A DNA stretch of 64,000 bases. Source: Streptosporangium becharense (GTDB lineage Bacteria > Actinomycetota > Actinomycetes > Streptosporangiales > Streptosporangiaceae). Under the pieces are notes generated by a model. The model saw nothing but the letters and a program-made list of their open reading frames with translations, was not told the origin of the DNA and did no database searches. The stretch covers positions 7,006,001 through 7,070,000 of the forward strand of contig NZ_JACHMP010000001.1 of assembly GCF_014204985.1 (NCBI RefSeq), in the 5' to 3' direction. Shown here piece after piece: positions 25,563-33,982 of this stretch (the stretch's first letter is position 1; each line of letters begins with the position of its first letter). The position numbers and the translations under genes are program-made.

Positions 25563-26465
25563 GTGCTCCAGGTCGGCATCTTCTCCGGTATCTACCAACA
25601 CGATCTGGCGGAGACCGCGCGCCGGATCCGCGCGCACGGGTTCAACGCCGTGCAGTTCGACCTCGACTTCGCCGACCCCGCGTACGCGGAGGGAGAGCTG
25701 AGCGAGCGGCAGTGCCGGGAGATCCGCGACACCTACCGGCGGCACGACCTGCCCATCGTGAGCGTCTCCGGCTACACCAACATCGTCCACCCCGACCTGG
25801 AGGAGCGGAAGCGGCGCAACGAGCGGCTCAAGTCGCTGATCCGCAACGGCCGTGCCCTCGGCACGCCGTACGTGATCAGTGAGACCGGCACGTTCAACAC
25901 CGACAGCGACTGGGCCCCGCACCCGCGCAACACCACCGAGGCGGGCTACGCCGAGTGCCTGGAGGCGGTGGGCGAGCTGGTCGAGGTGGCCCGCGAGCAC
26001 GACGCGGTCTTCTGCGTGGAGACCTACGTCAACAACGTGATCGGTTCCATCGACGCCACGCTCCGGCTCTTCCGCGACATCGACAGCCCGCACCTCGGCC
26101 TGGTGATGGACCCCACCAACTACTACGAGGACCACAACCTCGACGACATGGACGGGGTGATGCGCCGGTTGTTCGCCGACCTCGGTGACAAGATCCGCAT
26201 CGCGCACGCCAAGGACGTCGCCCGCGCCACCGACACCGGGGAGAAGCACGCGGAGACCGGCGCGGCGGAGTACCTCTCCTTCCGCGGGGTCGGCGCCATG
26301 GAGCTGCACGGGCCGGGCCAGGGGGCGTTGAACTACCCCCTGTTCTTCGAGCTGCTGGCCGCGCGGCACCCCAACATGACGGTGATCATCGAGCACGTGA
26401 CCGAGGACGAGGCCCCGGCGGCCAAGCAGTTCGTCGACGACAAGATGATCGAGGTCGGTGTCTGA
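25563..26465 (+). CDS. Sugar phosphate isomerase/epimerase-family TIM-barrel protein
   Basis: This 300-residue AP-endonuclease-2-like TIM barrel is used by inositol, 3-keto-sugar and sugar epimerase enzymes. Likely metal ligands lie at the strand ends: E in VISETG, D in VMDPTN, H in IAHAKD and E in VIIEHV. GTG 25563 is set by a full AAGGAGGT ribosome-binding site six bases upstream. Together with the MocA-type enzyme it could epimerise, isomerise or eliminate an oxidised sugar. The exact reaction is not predictable. Confidence 0.88.
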   Translation: MLQVGIFSGIYQHDLAETARRIRAHGFNAVQFDLDFADPAYAEGELSERQCREIRDTYRRHDLPIVSVSGYTNIVHPDLEERKRRNERLKSLIRNGRALGTPYVISETGTFNTDSDWAPHPRNTTEAGYAECLEAVGELVEVAREHDAVFCVETYVNNVIGSIDATLRLFRDIDSPHLGLVMDPTNYYEDHNLDDMDGVMRRLFADLGDKIRIAHAKDVARATDTGEKHAETGAAEYLSFRGVGAMELHGPGQGALNYPLFFELLAARHPNMTVIIEHVTEDEAPAAKQFVDDKMIEVGV

Positions 26466-26544
26466 TCTGATGGGGACCGTCACCGTCCAGCCCCCGGCGG
26501 GTCTTCCCCCCGCCGGGCTCCCGACAAGGACCTGAGGAGACCAG

Positions 26545-27267
26545 GTGGTCACTCGCCCGTACCCGGAAGGCCCCCGGCACGCCCGTGTGGTGCACACGCT
26601 CGGACAGCGGATCGTGACGGGCGAACTCGACCCGGGCAACCCGCTGCCGACCGAGGAGCAACTCGTCGCCGAACTCGGCGTCGGGCGGTCCGCGGTCCGC
26701 GAAGGCGTGAAGGTGCTCGCGGGCAAGGGGCTGCTGGCCAGCCGGACCAGCGCCGGAACCCGGGTGCGTCCGCGTGACTCCTGGAACCTCCTCGACCCCG
26801 ACGTGCTGAGCTGGCGGTTCGTCCCCACCCCTGAACCGCGCGACGTCCGGATGCTGGCGGATCTGCGGATCGCGCTGGAGCCCGGCGCGGCGCGGGTCGC
26901 CGCCGAGCGGGCGGACGCCGAGGGTGTCCGCGGCATCGACGAGGCCCTGGCCGCGCTGTACGCGACCGCCGACGACCCGGACGCCTTCATCGAGGCCGAC
27001 CTCGGCTTCCACCGGGCGGTGTTCGCGGCCAGCGGCAACGACCTGCTCCTCTACATCTACGAGATGATCAGCATCGCCCTGCGCTCGGTGCGGCAGGTGC
27101 ACACCCGGGCGATCGCCCACAACAAGGAGACGCTGCCCAACCACGAGCGGGTGGCGGTGGCCATCCGCCGCCACCACCACCGCAAGGCGGAGGAGGCCAT
27201 GCGCGACGTGGTCGAGGTCGCGCGGGCCGACGCCGAGCAGCACATCCGGCTCTGCTGCGGCGGCTGA
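26545..27267 (+). CDS. GntR-family regulator, FadR/FCD type (second copy)
   Basis: This 240-residue regulator has an N-terminal winged helix (about 12-80, EEQLVAELGVGRSAVREGVKVLAGKGLL) and a C-terminal FCD domain (about 95-230) with the metal-site pattern FIEADLGFHRAVF. It is a paralog of the regulator at 22263: both share the WNLLDP segment after the wing. GTG 26545 follows GAGGAGA. It sits inside the rightward operon and is followed by a double hairpin, so genes beyond it may be partly separate in expression. It is a candidate for binding the twin operator at 24309. Confidence 0.93.
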   Translation: MVTRPYPEGPRHARVVHTLGQRIVTGELDPGNPLPTEEQLVAELGVGRSAVREGVKVLAGKGLLASRTSAGTRVRPRDSWNLLDPDVLSWRFVPTPEPRDVRMLADLRIALEPGAARVAAERADAEGVRGIDEALAALYATADDPDAFIEADLGFHRAVFAASGNDLLLYIYEMISIALRSVRQVHTRAIAHNKETLPNHERVAVAIRRHHHRKAEEAMRDVVEVARADAEQHIRLCCGG

Positions 27268-27347
27268 GAGCCGGCACGACGGGGCCGCGCATCCCCGGCC
27301 CGCCGTACATCCCCCATACCCGTACATACGTACTCCGTGACGAACCA

Positions 27348-27397
27348 CCCCCGGGGCGTGACCCACGCCCCGGGGGCGGGCAGGCGCGTGCCTGCCC
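27348..27397 (+). terminator. Double hairpin between GntR and enoyl-CoA hydratase genes
   Basis: Two adjacent hairpins: CCCCCGGGGCGTG with its complement (13-bp stem, 3-nt loop, 27348-27376) and GGGCAGGC with GCCTGCCC (8-bp stem, 4-nt loop, 27378-27397). There is no U-run. They probably terminate or attenuate the upstream transcript 80 bp after the GntR stop and only 26 bp before the next start codon, or they stabilise the mRNA end. Confidence 0.65.
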
Positions 27398-27422
27398 CGG
27401 ACCAGCGAGGTGACACCACCCC

Positions 27423-28199
27423 ATGAGCGAACCGACGGGCGTCGTGCTCGACGTCGACGGCCCGGTCGCCGTCCTGACCCTGAACCGGCCGGCCAAGCTG
27501 AACGCCGTCACCCCGGAGATGGCCGACGCCCTGCGCGACCACGCGGAGGCGGTGAACGAGGACCCGGCCGTCCGCGTGGTCGTGCTGACCGGGGCCGGGC
27601 AGCGGTCCTTCTGCGTCGGCAGCGACATCCGCGAGCTCGACGGCTACGACACCGCCTGGCGGTTCCGCAACCGCCGCGACTACGGCGACAGCGTGCGCTC
27701 CATCCGCAAGCCGGTGATCGCGGCGGTCAACGGCTACGCCTACGGAGGCGGCCTGGAGCTGGCCATGTCGTGCGACATCCGGCTGGCCGCGGCCGGCGCG
27801 ACCTTCGCCGCACCCGAGATCAAACTCGGGTGGATCGGCGGCACGGGGCAGTCCGCCCTGCTCGCGCACAGCGCCGGGCCGAGCAACGCCGCGCTCATGC
27901 TGCTCACCGGCGACCCGATCGACGCGCCGCAGGCGCTCGCCTGGGGGCTGGTCAGCCGGGTCGTCGAACCGGACGACCTGCTGCCGACCGCCCGGGAGCT
28001 GGCCGGCCGCATCGCGGCCCAGGCCCCGATCGCGGCGCAGACCGCCAAGGCCAACCTGCACGCGACCTACTCGATGCCGCTCGACCAGGCCATCCAGTAC
28101 GAGCGTGACCTGCAGACCATCTGTTTCGCGACACAGGACGCGGCCGAGGGACGACAGGCGTTCGCGCAGCGGCGCGAACCCCGCTTCACCGGCCGCTGA
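27423..28199 (+). CDS. Enoyl-CoA hydratase/isomerase-family protein
   Basis: This is a 258-residue crotonase-fold enzyme. The oxyanion-hole segment (SFCVGSDIREL, about 62-72) and the two catalytic glutamates of true hydratases, E112 in GGGLELA and E132 in PEIKLG, are both present, so hydratase activity is credible. It is followed 5 bp later by a class III CoA-transferase gene. Together they suggest that the sugar-derived acid or an aromatic part of the substrate is activated as a CoA thioester and hydrated. Confidence 0.92.
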   Translation: MSEPTGVVLDVDGPVAVLTLNRPAKLNAVTPEMADALRDHAEAVNEDPAVRVVVLTGAGQRSFCVGSDIRELDGYDTAWRFRNRRDYGDSVRSIRKPVIAAVNGYAYGGGLELAMSCDIRLAAAGATFAAPEIKLGWIGGTGQSALLAHSAGPSNAALMLLTGDPIDAPQALAWGLVSRVVEPDDLLPTARELAGRIAAQAPIAAQTAKANLHATYSMPLDQAIQYERDLQTICFATQDAAEGRQAFAQRREPRFTGR

Positions 28200-28204
28200 G
28201 GGGG

Positions 28205-29404
28205 ATGAGCATGGGAATCCTGGACGGCTACCGCGTGATCGACCTGTCGATCGCGATGGCCGGGCCGCTCGCCGCGATGCGCCTGGGCGACCTGGGCGCC
28301 GACGTGGTGAAGGTCGAACCGGTGACCGGGGAGTGGCAGCGCCACGCCCCGGCCGGCGGGGCCACGGGCAAGCGCGTGAACGCGTCCTTCCTGTCGCTGA
28401 ACCGGAACAAGCGCAGTCTCGCGGTGAACCTCAAGTCGGAGGAGGGCCGCCGGATCGTCCACGACCTCGCCCGCACCGCCGACGTCTTCCTGCAGAACTA
28501 CCGGCCCGGCGTGGCCGAACGGCTCGGCATGGACTACGAGACGATCCGCGGGATCAACCCGCGCATCGTCTACGTGTCGATGTCGGGGTACGGCGAGTCC
28601 GGCCCCTACGCCACCCGGCCGGGCCAGGACCTGCTGCTGCAGGCGATGAGCGGGGCCATGTTCAGCACCGGGCGGGAGTCGGACGCCCCGCTGCCCTCCG
28701 GCACCTACGCCATCGACGCGATCACCGCCTACAGCGCCTTCGAGGGTGCGCTCGCCGCCCTGCTCCACCGGGAGCGGACCGGCGAGGGGCAGCGGGTGAC
28801 GGTCAACATGCTGGACGCCGCCATCGCCGTGCAGATGCAGGAACTGTCGATCTTCACCGTGGGGGGCGTGCCGCAGCGCCGCGGCGCCGAACCGCACGGA
28901 CACACCTACATCCGCGCGCCGTACGGCGTGTTCGCGACCGCGGACGGCTATCTGGCGCTGGCGATGCCGCCGCTGCCCGAGCTCGCCGCGGTCCTCGACG
29001 CGCCGGAGTTGGCCGGTCTCGACACGGACGTCGACGGCCACACCCGCCGGGACGAGATCACCGCCGTCGTCCGCGAGCGGCTGTTGCGGCGCACCGCGGC
29101 CGAGTGGCTGGAGCTGTTCACCGCGCACGGCATCTGGGCGGGCCCGGTCCACTCCTACGCCGACGTCGTGGACGACCCGCAGGTGCGGCACAACGGGTCC
29201 TTCGTCACCTACGACCATCCGACGGAAGGGCAGGTGACGACCCCGGGGTTCCCGTACGGGTTCAGCGCGACGCCGCCCGAGGTGCGGCGGGGCGCCCCGC
29301 TGGCCGGGCAGCACACCCGGGAGATCCTGGCCGAGCTCGGCCTGCCCGCCGACCGGCTCGACGGCCTGGTGGAGGCCGGCGTCGTGGCCGTGGAGGAGGA
29401 GTGA
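28205..29404 (+). CDS. CaiB/BaiF-family (class III) CoA transferase
   Basis: This 399-residue CoA transferase has the family start (GYRVIDLSIAMAGPLAAMRLGDLGADVVKVE) and the catalytic Asp D142 in GQDLLLQAMSG. The C-terminal part follows the usual interlocked-dimer fold. It moves CoA between carboxylic acids without ATP. ATG 28205 is 5 bp after the hydratase stop; an ATG two codons later has better spacing from GAGGGG. Its stop overlaps the next gene as GTGA, so translation is coupled. Confidence 0.93.
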   Translation: MSMGILDGYRVIDLSIAMAGPLAAMRLGDLGADVVKVEPVTGEWQRHAPAGGATGKRVNASFLSLNRNKRSLAVNLKSEEGRRIVHDLARTADVFLQNYRPGVAERLGMDYETIRGINPRIVYVSMSGYGESGPYATRPGQDLLLQAMSGAMFSTGRESDAPLPSGTYAIDAITAYSAFEGALAALLHRERTGEGQRVTVNMLDAAIAVQMQELSIFTVGGVPQRRGAEPHGHTYIRAPYGVFATADGYLALAMPPLPELAAVLDAPELAGLDTDVDGHTRRDEITAVVRERLLRRTAAEWLELFTAHGIWAGPVHSYADVVDDPQVRHNGSFVTYDHPTEGQVTTPGFPYGFSATPPEVRRGAPLAGQHTREILAELGLPADRLDGLVEAGVVAVEEE

Positions 29405-30708
29405 CGGGAGTGACGGCGGCCGGACCACCCGGGGGAGGGCGGACGGCGGGGCTCCCCGGCGGCGGTGACGCGGCGGCGGGCGGGCTTCTCGGCGGTGACG
29501 CGGCGGTGAGTGGGCTTACCGGTGGGGGAGACGCGGCGGCGGGCGGGCTCCTCGGCCTCACCTGGGATCACCCGCGCGGTTACGCGCCGCTGCTGCGGCT
29601 GGCCCGCCTCGACGAGGCCGGGACGCACCGGTACGGCCCCGCCGTCGGCGCGCTGCGCTGGGAACGCCAGTCGCTGGAGGGGTTCGAGGCCGAGCCGATC
29701 GCCCTGCTGGCGCAGCGGTACGACCTGCTGGTCGTCGACCATCCCGGGCTGGGTGCCGCCGTCGAGTCCGGCTGCCTGGTGGCGATGGACGAGCTGTTCG
29801 GCGCGGACGAGCTCGCCGGGTGGCGGGCCCGCACGGTCGGGCCGTCGTTCGACAGCTACACCCTCGACGGCCGGACCTGGGCACTGCCGCTCGACGCGGC
29901 CACCCAGGTGGCGGTGGCCCGGCCCGACCTGCTCGCCGGGGAACTCCCGCAGACCTGGGAGGAGGTCGCCGGCCTGGCGCGTTCGGCGCCGGTGGCGCTC
30001 TGCCTCGGCGGACCGCACGCCTTCCTGACGTTCTGCGCCGTCGCCGTCTCCGCCGGTGCGGAACCGGGGACCCGGGACGAGGAGTTCGTGCCCCGCACCA
30101 CCGGCCTGGCCGTGCTCGACCTGCTCGCGCAGCTCGCCGCGCTGACCGACCCGGAGGTGTCGCGGCGCAACCCCATCGGGGTCCTCTCCGCGATGGCCGG
30201 CGACGGGGGGCCCGCCTACTGCCCGCTCGTCTACGGGTACGCCTCCTACCACCGCGCGCGCGAGGGGCACCGCCGCCTCACCGCCGCCGGGGCACCCGTG
30301 TGGCGGCCCGGCCGGCGGCCCGGCAGCGTGCTCGGCGGCACCGGCCTCGCCGTGTCGGCCCGGGTGGCGGGTCCCGGCGAGCGCGACGCGGTCCGCGCGC
30401 ACCTGCGCAGGCTGCTGTCCGAGCCGGTCCAGACGGAGCTCTTCCCGGCGGAGGACGGCCAGCCCGCCGCCCTCGCCGCCTGGACCGACGACGGGGTGAA
30501 CGCCCGGTTCGGCGGTTTCTACCGCGACACCCTGCCCACGCTGAAGGCCGCCTGGATCCGGCCGCGCTTCCCCGGTTTCATCGGTTTCCAGGCCGGGGCG
30601 TCGGCCGTCGTCCGCGACGGGCTCGCCGCGGGGACGCCGCACCCCGCCCTGCTCGACCGGCTCGACGCGCTCTGGCGTGCCGCGCGGCCCGTGACCGGCC
30701 GCCGATGA
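29401..30708 (+). CDS. Solute-binding-protein-like protein without a signal peptide
   Basis: This 435-residue protein begins with a Gly/Ala-rich low-complexity segment (GGGDAAAGG repeated, about 15-52) in place of a signal peptide or lipobox. The rest has the look of an ABC family 1 solute-binding protein: LLVVDHPGLGAAVESG, then LDGRTWALPLDAATQVAVARPDLL, then TWEEVAGLA. It is coupled to the CoA transferase by a GTGA overlap. Without export it should stay in the cytoplasm, where it might sequester or present a ligand, or regulate an enzyme. A second GTG lies three codons inside. No function can be assigned with confidence. Confidence 0.75.
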   Translation: MTGVTAAGPPGGGRTAGLPGGGDAAAGGLLGGDAAVSGLTGGGDAAAGGLLGLTWDHPRGYAPLLRLARLDEAGTHRYGPAVGALRWERQSLEGFEAEPIALLAQRYDLLVVDHPGLGAAVESGCLVAMDELFGADELAGWRARTVGPSFDSYTLDGRTWALPLDAATQVAVARPDLLAGELPQTWEEVAGLARSAPVALCLGGPHAFLTFCAVAVSAGAEPGTRDEEFVPRTTGLAVLDLLAQLAALTDPEVSRRNPIGVLSAMAGDGGPAYCPLVYGYASYHRAREGHRRLTAAGAPVWRPGRRPGSVLGGTGLAVSARVAGPGERDAVRAHLRRLLSEPVQTELFPAEDGQPAALAAWTDDGVNARFGGFYRDTLPTLKAAWIRPRFPGFIGFQAGASAVVRDGLAAGTPHPALLDRLDALWRAARPVTGRR

Positions 30709-30789
30709 CAAGGGAGCTGTGAGACTGATGTGGTTTTTGCCGGATTTAAAGAACATAAGTAATAGATGTCGGAATTTGGGAGGCGAGAT
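30709..30789. other. AT-rich spacer before the SDR gene
   Basis: These 81 bases are markedly AT-richer than the flanking genes (for example GGATTTAAAGAACATAAG) and may contain an internal promoter for the SDR and DUF4432 genes. I see no palindrome. Confidence 0.35.
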
Positions 30790-31527
30790 ATGACGACGGC
30801 ACTCGTCACCGGAGCGGGCGGCGCCCTCGGCCGGTCGATCGCCCTCAGGCTCGCGTCGGACGGCCACGCCGTGGCCGTGCTCGACATCACCGCCGCCGCG
30901 GTCGAGGAGACGGCGCGGCTGGTGGAGAAGCAGGGCGGCACGGCCCTCCCCCTCACCGTGGACCTGCGGGACGCCACCGCCATCGACGGCGCGTTCGCCC
31001 GCACCGCGGAGGAGCTGGGCCCGGTGGGGATCCTGGTGAACAACGCGGCCGTCTACCCCAGCCGTCCGTTCCGTGAGGTCCCGCTCGCCGAGTACGACGA
31101 CGTCGTCGCCGTCAACCAGCGGGCGTACTGGATCGCCGCGCAGGCCGCGACCGCCCAGATGGTCCCCACCGGGGGAGGGGCGATCGTGAACATCGCGTCG
31201 ATCACCATGCACGGCGGCTGGGCCGACCTCGCGGCCTACGTCTCGACGAAGGGTGCCGCCGCCGCGCTCACCAGAGCGCTGGCCCGGGAGCTCGGGCCGC
31301 ACGAGATCCGGGTCAACTGCGTCTCCCCGGGAGCCTTCCCGACGGACGCGGAGAAGATCCACCCGGATCCGGAGGAGTACCACCGCTTCGTGCTGGAGCG
31401 GCAGTCGCTGAAGCGGCGCGGCCGGGGAGAGGAGCTGGCGGCGGTCGTGTCCTTCCTCGCCGGGCCCGACGCGTCGTTCGTCACCGGCCAGACGGTCGAG
31501 GTCAACGGAGGATGGGTGATGTCGTGA
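30790..31527 (+). CDS. Short-chain dehydrogenase/reductase of the sugar locus
   Basis: This is a 245-residue classical SDR. The cofactor motif TGAGGALG is at about 8-15, the NNAA (variant NNAG) segment at about 83 and the active site Ser (IASIT), Tyr and Lys (AYVSTKGA). The end GQTVEVNGGWVMS is typical of FabG-like enzymes. ATG 30790 follows GGGAGGCGAG. With an enolase-type dehydratase and FAH hydrolase nearby, a role as 2-keto-3-deoxy-sugar-acid dehydrogenase, as in L-fuconate or L-rhamnonate breakdown, is a reasonable guess. Its stop overlaps the next start. Confidence 0.92.
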   Translation: MTTALVTGAGGALGRSIALRLASDGHAVAVLDITAAAVEETARLVEKQGGTALPLTVDLRDATAIDGAFARTAEELGPVGILVNNAAVYPSRPFREVPLAEYDDVVAVNQRAYWIAAQAATAQMVPTGGGAIVNIASITMHGGWADLAAYVSTKGAAAALTRALARELGPHEIRVNCVSPGAFPTDAEKIHPDPEEYHRFVLERQSLKRRGRGEELAAVVSFLAGPDASFVTGQTVEVNGGWVMS

Positions 31528-32627
31528 GGATGCACGGGCAGGATCTGGGCAGGCAGGACCTCGCCGCGCGGGCGGGCGACCTGAGCGCCGCCGGAGGGGT
31601 GCGGCTCGTCACGCTGGGCGACGGAGTCGAGCGGGGCATCCGGACCCTGGAGTTCCGCACCGGCAGCGGCCTGGCGTTCGACGTGCTCGTCGACCGCTGC
31701 ATGGACATCGGCGCCGCCGAGCACGCGGGCCGGGCCTTCGGCTGGCGGTCCGCCACCGGTTTCCGCCACCCCGGGCTGCACGAGCACGCCGACGAGGACG
31801 GGCTGTCGTGGCTGCGTTCCTTCTCCGGCCTGATCGTCACCGCCGGTCTCGACCACACGCTGTTCGGCGGCGAGGTGGACGCGACGGCGTACCGGTACCC
31901 GCCGCGGCGCACGGCCCGGCACGGCCTGCACGGCAGGGTCGGCAACATCCCCGCCCGGCTGACCGGGTACGGCGAGCGGTGGGACGGCGAGCGGTGCGTG
32001 CTCTGGGCGGAGGGCGAGGTCCGGCAGGCCGCGATCTTCGGCGAGCGCCTCCGGCTGACCCGGCGGATCGAGGCCGACCTCGGCGGGGACGAGATCCGCC
32101 TGGTCGACACCGTGGTCAACGCCGGGTTCGACCCCACCCCGCACATGTACCTGTACCACATCAACCTCGGCTGGCCGCTGCTCGACGAGGGGTCCCGTGT
32201 CCTCGCACCGGTGGTGAAGACGCTGTGGCACAGCGACAGCGTCGCCGAGCAGGGCGTGGACAACCGGGTGATGCCGCCCCCGCTGCCGGGCTTCGTGGAG
32301 CAGGTCTACGAGCACGCCCTCGCCGCCGACGGGGACGGGCTCACCGGGGCGGCGGTCGTCAACGACCGGCTGGAGACGGCGGTCAGCGTCACCTGGCGGG
32401 CCGAGGAGTTCCCGTGCTTCTTCCAGTGGCTCAATCTGCGCGCCGGAGACTACGCCGTCGGCCTGGAGCCGTCGACGCACCACGTGGCCGGTGACGCGGC
32501 GGCCCGCGAGGACGGCAGCATGATCTGGCTGGGCCCCGGCGAATCCCGGACGTACCACACCGCGTTCCGGGTGCACCGGGGCGCCGAGGAGATCGAGGTT
32601 CTGGAGCGGCGGCTGGCCACCCCCTGA
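31524..32627 (+). CDS. DUF4432 aldose-1-epimerase-like protein
   Basis: This is a 367-residue protein of the DUF4432 family, which shares the galactose mutarotase beta-sandwich fold. Likely sugar-contact residues are in HGLHGRVGNIPA and in MYLYHINLGWPLL. I chose the GTG at 31524, which overlaps the SDR stop (GTGA) and lies 12 bases after GGAGG; an ATG at 31512 would lie directly on the ribosome-binding site. It probably interconverts anomers of the sugar or of a sugar acid imported by the ABC system. Confidence 0.85.
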   Translation: MRMHGQDLGRQDLAARAGDLSAAGGVRLVTLGDGVERGIRTLEFRTGSGLAFDVLVDRCMDIGAAEHAGRAFGWRSATGFRHPGLHEHADEDGLSWLRSFSGLIVTAGLDHTLFGGEVDATAYRYPPRRTARHGLHGRVGNIPARLTGYGERWDGERCVLWAEGEVRQAAIFGERLRLTRRIEADLGGDEIRLVDTVVNAGFDPTPHMYLYHINLGWPLLDEGSRVLAPVVKTLWHSDSVAEQGVDNRVMPPPLPGFVEQVYEHALAADGDGLTGAAVVNDRLETAVSVTWRAEEFPCFFQWLNLRAGDYAVGLEPSTHHVAGDAAAREDGSMIWLGPGESRTYHTAFRVHRGAEEIEVLERRLATP

Positions 32628-32639
32628 GGTCGGGCCATC

Positions 32640-32707
32640 CGCGCAGAGGACCGGCCGCGCAGAGGACCGGCCGCGCAGACGGCCACCCGCGCAGACGGAC
32701 GGCCGGC
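32640..32707. repeat. Degenerate 16-bp tandem repeats between converging genes
   Basis: CGCGCAGAGGACCGGC occurs twice in tandem (32640-32671), followed by more divergent copies (CGCGCAGACGG). The repeats lie between the DUF4432 gene and the converging cyclase gene. A second set of short repeats (GTGATCGG) follows near 32780. No gene is visible here. Confidence 0.75.
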
Positions 32708-32834
32708 CCGCGGGCGGCACCCGGCGTTCCGGAGGGGGCGCCGGGTGCTCCGGCGGAACGGCTCCGCGACCGGGCCCGTGATCGGGTTCACGATCAGGTC
32801 CGTGATCGGATCAGTCTTGGGTGACGCGGCCGGG

Positions 32835-33797
32835 TCAGCCCCGGGTGATGAGGAACGGGACGAGCTCGCCCAGCCCGCGCACGGTGAGGCGGTCGACCGG
32901 GTGGAGCGCGAACGCCGCGTCGCCTTCCAGTTCCTCGGCCATCGCGGGGTCGGCGAGCACGGCGTCGGCCGGGGCGAGTGCGGTGAGCCTGCTGGCCAGG
33001 TTCACCGTGGTGCCGAACACGTCGCCCATCCGGCCGATCACCTGGCCGACGGCCAGGCCCACCCGGAGCGCGGGCATGGTCTTCGCCCTGGCGTGCAGCT
33101 CCACCAGCCGCAGGCCGATGTCGGCCGCCGTGGCGGCGGTCTCGGTGACGAACAGCACCGAGTCGCCGAGCGTCTTCACCACCCGGCCGCCCGAGGAGGT
33201 GACGACGTCGGCGGATCGGCTCTCGAAACGTTCGACGAGGCGGGCCAGCTCGGGTTCGGTGATCTGGCGGCTCAGCCGGGTGAACCCGACCAGGTCGGCG
33301 AAGCCCACGGCCAGCCGTACGGTGCTGATCTCCTGGTCCACGATGCGGCCCGCGGCGGAGGCCAGCTGGCGTCGCCAGGCGTAGACGAGCAGCTGTTCGA
33401 GGTCGGGAACCACCCGGTCCGCGCGGGTGCGCCAGGCGGCGGCGCGGTCCTGGAGCGGGACCCCCGCCTGGTCGAGCGTCTCGGCGCCCAGCTCGGCCTG
33501 CGACTCCGCCAGCCGGGCGGTCGCCCTGCCCAGCGAGCGGGTCATCAACAGCACGCGCTCCTCGTCGTACGTCCCGTCCTGGGCCAGGCCGACCAAGGTC
33601 TTGAGCGCCTCGACGTCGGCGTCGGTGAACTCCACCGCGTCGTCGGGGACGTTGGCGAAGCCGAGGGCACGCCAGAAGCGGCGGGCGCGGTAGACCGGCA
33701 CGCCCGCCATCGCGGCCACCTGATGGCTCGTGTAGCGGCGGTTCTGCCGGAGGAACGCCTCCGTCAGCCCGTCCGCCAACGGATCCTCGACCGTCAT
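32835..33797 (-). CDS. Class III adenylate/guanylate cyclase with N-terminal regulatory domain
   Basis: This is a 320-residue cytosolic cyclase. Residues 20-70 (YTSHQVAAMAGVPVYRARRFWRALGF, then FTDADVEALKTL) resemble a MerR-like helix-turn-helix or the pH-sensing regulatory domain of mycobacterial cyclases such as Rv1264. The catalytic domain (about 165-315) has both metal Asp residues (FADLVGF and KTLGDSV) and the Asn/Arg transition-state pair (VNLASRL), so it should be active and form cAMP or cGMP. No membrane span is present. ATG 33797 is the best start; upstream codons look non-coding. Confidence 0.9.
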   Translation of the reverse strand: MTVEDPLADGLTEAFLRQNRRYTSHQVAAMAGVPVYRARRFWRALGFANVPDDAVEFTDADVEALKTLVGLAQDGTYDEERVLLMTRSLGRATARLAESQAELGAETLDQAGVPLQDRAAAWRTRADRVVPDLEQLLVYAWRRQLASAAGRIVDQEISTVRLAVGFADLVGFTRLSRQITEPELARLVERFESRSADVVTSSGGRVVKTLGDSVLFVTETAATAADIGLRLVELHARAKTMPALRVGLAVGQVIGRMGDVFGTTVNLASRLTALAPADAVLADPAMAEELEGDAAFALHPVDRLTVRGLGELVPFLITRG

Positions 33798-33982
33798 CAC
33801 TTCTATCCGTTCTTGGACCCACGCCAGAATCGCAACATACATCCCGTGAGCGGTCGGAGGCCAGCGCGGGCGCTCCGGCCGCGATTCCCCTCCCGTGCGG
33901 GACGGGCCCGCGCTCCCGCGGGAACATGCCGCCTGAACCACGAGAATCCCTTCCCTGTGGGGTGGGTCCGCACTCCGGCGGC

